Shown piece by piece: positions 7,916-15,404 of a stretch of 24,301 bases of DNA. The position numbers and the translations under genes are program-made. This DNA is from Calditrichota bacterium (lineage in GTDB: Bacteria > Calditrichota > Calditrichia > Calditrichales > Calditrichaceae): assembly GCA_024278715.1 (NCBI GenBank), contig JAJRSN010000172.1, positions 1-24,301 of the forward strand, read 5' to 3'. The stretch's first letter is position 1; each line of letters begins with the position of its first letter. The notes beneath the pieces were generated by a model. It made no database searches, was not told the DNA's origin, and was given only the letters and a program-made list of their open reading frames with translations.

Positions 7916-10084
7916 ATGCAGAAAAAGTCAACTATCTCGTCAATGTTAATACTACTAATGATGTTGGGTAGTATTTCCGTTTTAAACGCGCAGGTGCAGT
8001 CAACCGAAAAGCGGTATATTCGTATAGGGTCGTTGCAAAGTCATTTTTCCGCGTACGGATCGGAAAGAGCCTGGAATACCAGGTATTACGAGGGATTGCG
8101 CTGGCCCGCGGAATATCAGAGGCAGGACAATTCCGTAATAAAACGATTCTGGATCGGCAGCGAAGATTTTAAAGACGACGCGGGCACTGCCTTTGAAAAA
8201 TATGTGGTCTATTTCGCCGCCGATTTTGTCGATGAATCGATCTTCCCCATGGAATTAAAGCAAATTGCCAAGTATGAACCTCCTTATGTTTTTGTGGACG
8301 GCAACAACCTTACCGCTCCCTACCTCGACGATATTGATGAAATTAATCCCGATATCATACCCGACCGGATTATTAAAAACGTCGTGAACACTTCGATGGG
8401 GCTCACTTTAAAACGGACGATTTATGCCTTTAGTCAGCAATATCACGATAATTATTTTATCAAGATTTTTACTTTCGTGAACACGGGCAATACGGATTAT
8501 GACGACGAAATCGAATTAAACGCTCCCTTAAAAGGCGTGCGTATTGCCTGGGGCACGCGCTACAGTGTTTGCAGAGACGGCGCCACGGTAATAGGCGGGC
8601 CGCAGCAATGGGGTAAATTTAGCTGGACCACCCGCCGCGGAGAAAATTACGCCGCGCATGTTAACGATGTAATCACTTTGGATAATCCGATTGTGGACTG
8701 GATACGCTGCAGTTTTCAATGGGCGGGTCAGGGCGATGTAAACACGGTAATCGACAACATCGGCGCTCCGGATTATACGGGAAACGGGCGTTTAAAAGCT
8801 CCGCATCACGCGGGCGTGGCTATTTTGCATGTTGACAAAAGCGCCTCCGATCACAGCGACGATCCGAACCAGCCGACAATTATCGGCTGGCACGCCGGCG
8901 ATAAACGTCCCGATTTAAAAGGAGTTTCCAAACCGAACGAACCCTTTATGATTCAAACCTACAACACCTTATTGAGCGGAGTGCCTTACATGGGTTTGGG
9001 CGGCGACGAACGGTTCGACGAAAAATACATGGAATCCAATCCTGTGCCATATACTGTGCACAACGATCCCGGCGGGACAAATATGTGGGTCGCCTACGGT
9101 CCGTTTGATCTTGCGCCAGGCGACAGCATCACCATCGTGGAAGCGGAAGGCGTAAGCGGATTAAGCCGAACCATGAGCGAAATTATCGGGCGCAGATGGA
9201 AAATGGCTTACGATAATCCCGCGGACAAAGGTCCTTTTGAATTACCCGACGGCACTACTACCGACGATAAAGACGAGTTCAAGGATGAATGGGTTTATAC
9301 CGGCAAAGATTCCATTTTGCTGACCTTCAGCCGCGCCAAAAGAAATTACGATATGGACTTTCAGATTCCGCAGCCTCCTTTGCCGCCGCCGTTGTTCGAG
9401 GTTGAATCGGGCGGAGATTTAATAAAACTAAAGTGGTCGCCAAGTCCTTCGGAAACCGAAGCCGATTTCGGAGGCTATCGAATTTACCGCGCGGTAGGCA
9501 AGCCCGACACTGTTTATCAGGAAATATTCGCCTGCGGAAAAGGCACGGATAATCCGGAAATAGTGCACACGTTTAACGATGTTTCTGCGGTGCGGGGTTA
9601 TTCGTATTATTATTACATTGTATCCTTTAACGACGGCTCGAACAATCAAACCGATGCCAATCCGCACGGCAGTTTGCACAGCAGCAAATATTACACAATG
9701 ACCACCGAACCGGCGTATCTCAAGCGCAAGCAAGGTTTGGCTTTAAAAGATATCAGGATCGTACCGAATCCATACTATATCAAAGCAAGCGCCAGGGAAA
9801 TGCAATTCCCTAAAGAATACGATAAAATTATGTTTTACAATATTCCCGGTAAATGTACAATTAAAATATTTACCGAACGCGGTGATTTGATTAAAACAAT
9901 AGACCACAATGACGGCAGCGGAGATGAAGCCTGGAATTCGGTCACGGATTATCGTCAGGTGATCGTGAGCGGTCTTTATCTGGTCTATTTTGAGGTTTCG
10001 CAAGATATCTACGATAAAGAAACGGGTATCTTGTTATTTAAAAAAGGTGAATCGATCACAAAAAAATTAATTGTGATCCGTTAA
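7916..10084 (+). CDS. Secreted protein with Fn3-like domain and VPNPY-type C-terminal domain (cassette B)
   Basis: This 722-residue paralogue of 1602-3728 shares the same architecture. The signal peptide ends near LNAQ. The large N-terminal region has WIGSEDF, GLTLKRT, a HDNY...FVNTGN block, HVDKSASD...DDPNQP at residue 305, and 'PGDSITIVEAEGVSGLS'. The Fn3-like domain (about 486-600) contains GGYRIYR and YYYYIVS. The C-terminal domain (about 610-722) starts IVPNPYY, contains CTIKIFTERGDLIKTIDH and DIYDKETGILLFKKG, and ends in LIVIR. The two paralogues are divergent in the first half and most alike in the C-terminal domain. It has a weak ribosome-binding site and lies 21 bases after the receptor. 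It is likely an exported surface partner of the receptor and of the PorV-like protein 16 bases downstream. No enzyme motif is recognised. Confidence 0.85.
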   Translation: MQKKSTISSMLILLMMLGSISVLNAQVQSTEKRYIRIGSLQSHFSAYGSERAWNTRYYEGLRWPAEYQRQDNSVIKRFWIGSEDFKDDAGTAFEKYVVYFAADFVDESIFPMELKQIAKYEPPYVFVDGNNLTAPYLDDIDEINPDIIPDRIIKNVVNTSMGLTLKRTIYAFSQQYHDNYFIKIFTFVNTGNTDYDDEIELNAPLKGVRIAWGTRYSVCRDGATVIGGPQQWGKFSWTTRRGENYAAHVNDVITLDNPIVDWIRCSFQWAGQGDVNTVIDNIGAPDYTGNGRLKAPHHAGVAILHVDKSASDHSDDPNQPTIIGWHAGDKRPDLKGVSKPNEPFMIQTYNTLLSGVPYMGLGGDERFDEKYMESNPVPYTVHNDPGGTNMWVAYGPFDLAPGDSITIVEAEGVSGLSRTMSEIIGRRWKMAYDNPADKGPFELPDGTTTDDKDEFKDEWVYTGKDSILLTFSRAKRNYDMDFQIPQPPLPPPLFEVESGGDLIKLKWSPSPSETEADFGGYRIYRAVGKPDTVYQEIFACGKGTDNPEIVHTFNDVSAVRGYSYYYYIVSFNDGSNNQTDANPHGSLHSSKYYTMTTEPAYLKRKQGLALKDIRIVPNPYYIKASAREMQFPKEYDKIMFYNIPGKCTIKIFTERGDLIKTIDHNDGSGDEAWNSVTDYRQVIVSGLYLVYFEVSQDIYDKETGILLFKKGESITKKLIVIR

Positions 10085-10100
10085 GTAATGTGAGGAAATG

Positions 10101-11111
10101 ATGAAGGCTAAGAAGCTAACATATTTTATTAGTTTTATTATCATCATCTTAATGAGTCAAACTGTCTGGGCTCAAAAGAAGTTAGCCCAGACGGGATTTC
10201 AATTTTTAAGCGTTGTGCCCGACGCAAGATCGGCGGCTATGGCAAATGCCATGACGACCGTTTCCAATAATTCCAGCGCTTTATGGGATAATCCCGCGTT
10301 ACTTTCGGAGATAGAGGGACATTTTAATTTAACGGTGACTCAAAATCAATGGCTTGCCGACATAAAACACAATGCCCTGAGTCTGGCGGTAAAACCTTTT
10401 GCCGGTCAGTTTGGCGTTTTTGGAGTGAGCTTGTTATTAGTTGACTACGGCGAAGTGGAAGGAACCATTGTGGCTAATAATGAGCAAGGCTATCTGGAAA
10501 CCGGGATGATCAAACCCACGGCTTACGCCGTAGGCTTGGGTTATGCCAAAGCGTTAACAAATAAATTTAGCGTCGGCGGACAAATTAAATATGTTTCGCA
10601 ATATCTCGGTCCGGTAATCGATAGTTATTCGATTAAATCCACTGAAGTAAAAACCGTTGACCAGGAAGCGTCTGTTTTGGCGTTTGATTTCGGAACGAAT
10701 TATCGAACCGGATTTAAGAGTTTAGTATTCGGAATGTCCGTTCGAAATTTTTCAAAAGAAATAAAATTTTCACAGGAAGAGTTTCAATTACCATTGATAT
10801 TTAGCATCGGCTTTTCGGCAAATATTATGGATTTTGTTCCGGAAGGATTTAAAGTTAATCGGTTAAAAGACCTTTTATTGACTATTGACGCGGTTCATCC
10901 CAGGTCTTACCCCGAATACTTAAAAACCGGTCTTGAATATAAATTCGCGGATATTTTGTCTTTGCGCATGGGTTATTATTCAAATGTTGACGAACGGTCT
11001 TTTACGTACGGCATAGGCTTAAACAAATTCGGATTTCAATTTGATTATGCCTATGTGCCGTTTGGCGTTTTTGATAATGTTCAGCGATTTACGTTAAAAT
11101 TTTCTTGGTAA
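10101..11111 (+). CDS. PorV/PorQ-family outer-membrane beta-barrel protein (cassette B)
   Basis: The protein has 336 residues from the ATG at 10101. An ATG at 10098 directly abuts GAGGAA (10092-10097), so 10101 is better spaced. The signal peptide ends near TVWAQ. The mature start, AQTGFQFLSVVPDARSAAMANAM, then WDNPALL, matches the PorV/PorQ family signature. Many segments match the cassette A copy: VGLGYAKALT.KFSVGGQIKY, FDFG..YRTGFKSL.FGM..RNFSKEI, and IDA.HPR.YPE. This shows a duplication. It probably forms a barrel in the outer membrane; family members take part in type IX secretion or cargo handling. No other T9SS component is in the window, so its exact role is open. The following lipoprotein gene is 32 bases downstream. 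Confidence 0.88.
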   Translation: MKAKKLTYFISFIIIILMSQTVWAQKKLAQTGFQFLSVVPDARSAAMANAMTTVSNNSSALWDNPALLSEIEGHFNLTVTQNQWLADIKHNALSLAVKPFAGQFGVFGVSLLLVDYGEVEGTIVANNEQGYLETGMIKPTAYAVGLGYAKALTNKFSVGGQIKYVSQYLGPVIDSYSIKSTEVKTVDQEASVLAFDFGTNYRTGFKSLVFGMSVRNFSKEIKFSQEEFQLPLIFSIGFSANIMDFVPEGFKVNRLKDLLLTIDAVHPRSYPEYLKTGLEYKFADILSLRMGYYSNVDERSFTYGIGLNKFGFQFDYAYVPFGVFDNVQRFTLKFSW

Positions 11112-11143
11112 TAAGAAACAAATTTCATTAAGGGAGTATGCAG

Positions 11144-12427
11144 ATGAAAAATGTTTCATTCATAATGCTATCACTTAGTCTTATATTTCTCTTTATGTTT
11201 TCAGGCTGTAAAAAAGAGCCCGAGCCCAGCCTTTACAATCCGAATTATGTAAGCGGAGCTCAGCCGGTGATTGAGCAGCTAAATCCCCCTGACAGCGCCT
11301 ACGCCGGGGTTGGAACAATTGAGGTTACCGGCAAGAATTTTCTTCCTAAAGAGCCTTACAATGAATATAATCAGCTCTATTTTGATAATGTAATGGCAAA
11401 TATTCTGCAGATGACGTCAACCAAAATCACCATCGCCTCTCCTTCGTATATCAACGATTCTATTAAGGTGAAGATAGCGGTAAGGGGCTCCGATAAATTC
11501 AGCGAGCCGGTTATCTACAAATTAAAAGCCGCGGTTGACACCACTTTCGGAAGAATGGATGATTTCAAACAAAAACATGTGGCTTATTCCATAGCTACGG
11601 ATCGCAAAGGGAATGTCTATGTTTCGACCAAGGTGGAAACCAATCCGCCGTTCGGTCAAATATTGAAGATTAATCGCGAAGGCGAACCCACGGTCTGGGT
11701 GGAAAAAACAAACTACCTGAAAGCCAACGCGCTTAAAGTAGGTCCGGACGGAAAACTGTATGTCGCTTATGCGCTCGGGCGAATTAAAGAGATTAAAACC
11801 ATAGACCTGAGCGACAGCTCGATTCAGGAGACTTACGCAACTTTTACGCGCGCTCCCTACGATATGGATTTTGATCAGGACGGAAATTTATGGGTTGCGA
11901 CTCAAACTGAACTGGTAAAGGTTAAAACGGATAAGTCCAAGGAATCAATGGGAACCTTCTCGGTATTCTTGAAATCCGTAAGAGTTCACGAAGAAGACGG
12001 AACAACCTATATCTACCTTGTTGGGCAGAATTTCGCCAAAAAGTTACAAAGAGTATGGCGTTATCCCGTAAACAGCGATGGTTCGTTAGGCGCGGAAGAG
12101 ATAATTTTAAGCAGCACCGAAAGCGATTCCACCGAAACGTTTTATGCAACATGGTTAGAGGGCGTTAAAATAAATGCGATTACGTTCTCTGCGGATGGCA
12201 AAATGTATCTGGCGACGGATAAATCGCCCGATGCGCTTATTATTTATGATATGACAACAGGCATGTACGATTTTCAGTATGCCGGATTAATCAAACCGAA
12301 ACTGGAGGCTTTATCGTGGCACGGCAATATTATTTACGCCACACAACAGAATGTCGGAGAGACAGACTCCAATGTTCTGCGAATTGACGTAGGAAAAGCC
12401 GGAGCGCCATATTACGGCAGGCAATAA
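11144..12427 (+). CDS. Lipoprotein with IPT/TIG domain and NHL/SMP-30-like beta-propeller
   Basis: The protein has 428 residues from the ATG at 11144; the ATG at 11138 is one base from AGGGAG (11131-11136), too close for initiation. The signal is a lipoprotein type ending FSGC at residue 22, followed by KKEPEP. An IPT/TIG Ig-like domain (about 40-120) is shown by 'PVIEQLNPPDSAYAGVGTIEVTGKNF' in pattern and by ITIASPSYINDSIKVKI. The remainder resembles a propeller of the NHL/SMP-30 type, with repeated GPDGKLYVAY, DQDGNLWVAT and SADGKMYLAT blades. It probably sits on the outer membrane, binding a ligand or protein near the receptor. No catalytic residues can be assigned. It occupies the end of cassette B, whereas the cassette A lipoprotein follows its receptor and is unrelated in sequence. 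Confidence 0.85.
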   Translation: MKNVSFIMLSLSLIFLFMFSGCKKEPEPSLYNPNYVSGAQPVIEQLNPPDSAYAGVGTIEVTGKNFLPKEPYNEYNQLYFDNVMANILQMTSTKITIASPSYINDSIKVKIAVRGSDKFSEPVIYKLKAAVDTTFGRMDDFKQKHVAYSIATDRKGNVYVSTKVETNPPFGQILKINREGEPTVWVEKTNYLKANALKVGPDGKLYVAYALGRIKEIKTIDLSDSSIQETYATFTRAPYDMDFDQDGNLWVATQTELVKVKTDKSKESMGTFSVFLKSVRVHEEDGTTYIYLVGQNFAKKLQRVWRYPVNSDGSLGAEEIILSSTESDSTETFYATWLEGVKINAITFSADGKMYLATDKSPDALIIYDMTTGMYDFQYAGLIKPKLEALSWHGNIIYATQQNVGETDSNVLRIDVGKAGAPYYGRQ

Positions 12428-12534
12428 ATAGTTATTTATGTTTAATAAAAAATTTTTAGAAAGGGGGGTAACAAGGCAGCAAGGGTTTAATTTTTTCATT
12501 GTTGGAGTTTTAACACAACAGTTCAATCCATTTT

Positions 12535-12541
12535 AAGGAGG
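12535..12541 (+). promoter_or_regulatory. Strong Shine-Dalgarno for the FG-GAP/propeller gene
   Basis: AAGGAGG lies five bases before the ATG at 12547 and fixes this start. It is the strongest ribosome-binding site seen in the window. The 119-base gap before it (12428-12546) is the largest in region 1-2. It could hold a promoter, but no convincing -35/-10 pair is visible. Confidence 0.75.
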
Positions 12542-12546
12542 GTTTT

Positions 12547-15141
12547 ATGAGTAACAAGAGTGCTAAAGTATCGATTTTAGCATTATTTACGGTGCTTATT
12601 TTTCTTGGCGTTTCGATGGCGCAAGATTTTGTGCGTACTGCCGAGAAAGAGATTCCCGTTCCGGAAGCCGATTTGAATACCGGCGGAATAGGAAACATGG
12701 TAACGGGAATGGATTTCGATCATGACGGACGCACGGATGTCTATTTAATTAACCATAACTGGAGCGATGCGGACAACGAAATGGATATGCGTATTTATAA
12801 GTACGAATTTAACGGCACGGAGTGGGAACTGGTCTGGAAGGCTACTTATGATATGTGGAAACAAAACACTTGGCCCGCGTTAACTTACGGCGATATTGAC
12901 AATGACGGAAAAGGTGAAATTTTTGTGGGTCCGGTGAACTGGACTGACGCGACAAACAACCCGAATCCGCCTCGCCTGTTGGTTTATGAATCGGCTGGCG
13001 ACGGCAGCGACGTTATGGGTGTTTCCGACGGCTCCGGTAATTATTTACCGAATTCGGTCTCTACCATTACCACCGAAGATAATGTTAATTTGCGTCCTTT
13101 CCGTTTGATACTAAAAGACATTGACGATGACGGTCAAAAAGAATTGATTTTTACCGATCGTAAAGCTACCAGCAGCGGCTGGTATTTTGGCGTTATGTCG
13201 GTCGATGATATTCCCGATAACGGAGACGGTTCCGAAACATGGACGGTTGAAGCCAACGGTTTGGATTTGGGATTGACCGGCGGCGAAAACAAATGGGATT
13301 TTGCCGTACTGGGCAATACCATTTATCTGTTTGATGAAACGCGCTGCGACCGTGTACGCTGGAATGCCGATTCGAGCAGATGGGAATTGTTAGAGCCTCA
13401 AACTTCTGTCCTTAAAGGCGCAGGTTCATGGAAGAGCGCGCAGGTTGCCGATATCGACGGCAACGGACAGGAAGAAATTATTGTAGGCACCTGGTACACC
13501 ACGGTTGAGGGCGGTCATGGCATCTGGATTTATCAATACGACGCTACAGGCGATTCACTTGTCGGTACAAAAGTCGTAGATCTTTCGCCCTGGATGGAAA
13601 GCTACGGAGTTTACGGCGGAGCCATCGGCGATATCGATTTGAACGGAAAGCTGGATTATGTGTTTGGTTCTCGTAGTGCCAATCCGAATGCCGCTATTTT
13701 CCGCGCCGAATATCAAGGCGCTCAGGATCAGGTGGCAGATCCGGAAAACTGGACAGTTTCGGTTATCGATTCTAATTATGCCGACGGCGGTCGTTGGGGC
13801 GTAATCGGTTTGGCTAATATCGATGACGATCCCAATCTGGAAGTTCTTTACACATCCAGTGTGCCTGCCGGCGGATTGTTCGGCGAAGGTCCTCAACCAG
13901 TTGTTGTTCTTGATAATACCGCTGAAGTGGAAACAGGACCCTGGCAGTTAACAAAATTGGATTATGAATACATGGGGCTTTTCGGCGACACGCTCGGCGC
14001 AAATCACGGTATTGTTGTAGATAAAACCGATCGCGTTTGGGTAGGTAGCTGGGGCGCTGACGCCATTGTGGTTTACAATACGGATGGAACCAAAGCATTC
14101 CAGATCGATTCGGTTAATATTCAGACTTTAGCCGGCGCGGATACGACCATTTATCTGAAATGGTGCCGCGGAATGAATGTTGATCCGGACGGTAATGTTC
14201 TTTATGCTCAAACCGGTATTGTGCTTAAATTAAACTACGAAGACGGTTCGGTTCTGGATTATGTTTACATCGATTATTCGCCGTTGAAACCTGCGGTTGA
14301 TGACGAAGGATATATCTATATCGGTCGTGTGGTTGGCGTATCCCCGGTGGATGTTATTGATCCTACTACTTTTGAAATTACCCAGAACATTACTTTGGAT
14401 CCTTTAGCCGGAGGCTATGCCCGCGGTATGGAGGTAAGCGCTGACGGTAAAAGACTGCTTCCCGGAAATCTTTCTTCAGGCGTTCATAAAGTCTATATTT
14501 ATGAAACTACCGATTTCGTGAATTATCCGTTAGCCGACAGTATTTATAAAGACAGTAAGGGAAATCCTATTCTTACGCAACAAACTGTGACAGTTGATCG
14601 TTTTGGCGGCGATAACATTTTCTGGTATTCTCAGGACAATAGTTATGGCGCGGCAGGTCCCGATCAAAGAGAAAACGCTTTGGTTATGTTTAATTTTAAT
14701 ACTATGACTTACGGTTATTTGTGGATGCCCGATCCAGGCTCAAGCGACTATACCGGACCTCGCGGAGCGGCTATGGCAAGCGACGGTCAGACAATTTATG
14801 TTGCAAACTGGAACGGCGGAGTGATTTATAAATACAAATGGATGCCGACCGCTATTAAAGATAAAGATCAGGTGGTTTCCGGATATCTGCTGGAACAGAA
14901 CTATCCGAATCCTTTCAACCCGACTACGAACATTAAGTTTTATCTGCCTAAAGCAGGCAAAGTAAAACTGACCGTTTACAACATGCTCGGACAGAAGGTG
15001 GCTACTTTGATTAATAAGAATCTTGGCGCCGGATATAAGACTATTACTTTCGACGCTTCTCAATTGGCTTCCGGTGTGTATGTTTACATGCTGCAGGCAG
15101 GCGACGTAAAATTAAGCAAGAAAATGACGCTTCTGAAATAG
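12547..15141 (+). CDS. Secreted FG-GAP and beta-propeller protein with T9SS-type C-terminal sorting domain
   Basis: The protein has 864 residues, with a signal peptide ending VSMA|Q at about residue 25. The N-terminal half carries FG-GAP/VCBS-type loops of the form DxDx(D/N)G at residues 56, 116, 191, 302 and 362, with a degenerate sixth near 425. These loops usually bind calcium and mark blades of an integrin-like propeller. The second part (about 480-770) has NHL-like phrases such as VDKTDRVWVGSWG, VDPDGNVLYAQ and VDDEGYIYIG, suggesting a second propeller. Residues about 776-864 form a sorting domain: NYPNPFNPTTNI, VYNMLGQKVATL, ASGVYVYML and terminal KKMTLLK. In T9SS organisms this directs export to the cell surface. 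No enzymatic site is seen, so adhesion or binding is a guess. A terminator follows. Confidence 0.92.
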   Translation: MSNKSAKVSILALFTVLIFLGVSMAQDFVRTAEKEIPVPEADLNTGGIGNMVTGMDFDHDGRTDVYLINHNWSDADNEMDMRIYKYEFNGTEWELVWKATYDMWKQNTWPALTYGDIDNDGKGEIFVGPVNWTDATNNPNPPRLLVYESAGDGSDVMGVSDGSGNYLPNSVSTITTEDNVNLRPFRLILKDIDDDGQKELIFTDRKATSSGWYFGVMSVDDIPDNGDGSETWTVEANGLDLGLTGGENKWDFAVLGNTIYLFDETRCDRVRWNADSSRWELLEPQTSVLKGAGSWKSAQVADIDGNGQEEIIVGTWYTTVEGGHGIWIYQYDATGDSLVGTKVVDLSPWMESYGVYGGAIGDIDLNGKLDYVFGSRSANPNAAIFRAEYQGAQDQVADPENWTVSVIDSNYADGGRWGVIGLANIDDDPNLEVLYTSSVPAGGLFGEGPQPVVVLDNTAEVETGPWQLTKLDYEYMGLFGDTLGANHGIVVDKTDRVWVGSWGADAIVVYNTDGTKAFQIDSVNIQTLAGADTTIYLKWCRGMNVDPDGNVLYAQTGIVLKLNYEDGSVLDYVYIDYSPLKPAVDDEGYIYIGRVVGVSPVDVIDPTTFEITQNITLDPLAGGYARGMEVSADGKRLLPGNLSSGVHKVYIYETTDFVNYPLADSIYKDSKGNPILTQQTVTVDRFGGDNIFWYSQDNSYGAAGPDQRENALVMFNFNTMTYGYLWMPDPGSSDYTGPRGAAMASDGQTIYVANWNGGVIYKYKWMPTAIKDKDQVVSGYLLEQNYPNPFNPTTNIKFYLPKAGKVKLTVYNMLGQKVATLINKNLGAGYKTITFDASQLASGVYVYMLQAGDVKLSKKMTLLK

Positions 15142-15170
15142 AAATCTATTTTTCCTGCTTTTGCCATGCA

Positions 15171-15204
15171 AGGCATCCAATCCTTAGGGGTTGGATGCCT
15201 TTTT
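15171..15204 (+). terminator. Rho-independent terminator after the FG-GAP protein gene
   Basis: AGGCATCCAA at 15171-15180 pairs perfectly with TTGGATGCCT at 15191-15200. Inner T-G, C-G and C-G pairs close a TTAG tetraloop. A T run at 15200-15204 follows. It begins 29 bases after the stop at 15141 and separates this gene from the hydrolase operon. Confidence 0.92.
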
Positions 15205-15240
15205 AACGTATTCAAGTTCTTTCTCTTCTTAGTATCTTTA

Positions 15241-15298
15241 AAGGAATCCATACTTCCCGATTCGGATTCCTCAAATTGAAAATTTGAATCAGGAAGTA
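15241..15298 (+). repeat. Interlocked inverted repeats in the hydrolase operon leader
   Basis: Three pairings are visible. AGGAATCC (15242-15249) pairs with GGATTCCT (15264-15271). TACTTCCCGATTC (15251-15263) pairs with GAATCAGGAAGTA (15286-15298) at 12 of 13 positions. TCAAATT (15271-15277) pairs with AATTTGA (15281-15287). The 5' arm of the second stem lies in the loop of the first, so the two are either mutually exclusive or form an H-type pseudoknot. The element sits about 100 bases before the likely start of the GHL10 gene. It could be a leader regulatory structure or a protein-binding site; no T run follows. Confidence 0.55.
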
Positions 15299-15389
15299 AG
15301 GCTTTCTTCATCTTTTAGAAAAAGATTTCAATATGGGAAAAAAATCGATCATTATTTGGTTAAATTTATTATACCGAAACAAAAATTAC

Positions 15390-15404
15390 AGGAGAAAACT
15401 TTTG
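15390..15404 (+). promoter_or_regulatory. Ribosome-binding site that favours a TTG start
   Basis: AGGAGA at 15390-15395 lies about six to seven bases before TTG at 15402. Starting here gives a typical Sec signal peptide (K-R followed by a hydrophobic stretch). The in-frame ATG at 15333 has no comparable site and would add 23 residues rich in Lys and Arg. Confidence 0.65.

Noticed and set aside
12447..12457. AAAAAATTTTT as a terminator after the IPT/TIG lipoprotein
   Set aside because: It has no GC-rich stem and only self-pairs A with T, so it is unlikely to end transcription.
15084..15311. Minus-strand frame of 75 codons starting MKKALLP opposite the terminator region
   Set aside because: It runs back through the terminator and the sorting-domain end of the preceding gene, has no signal or family pattern, and its start is inside the inverted repeats.
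15367..15372. TATTAT as a -10 box for the GHL10 operon
   Set aside because: It matches 5 of 6 bases but no -35 box lies at 16-18 bases upstream, and AT-rich sequence makes chance matches common.
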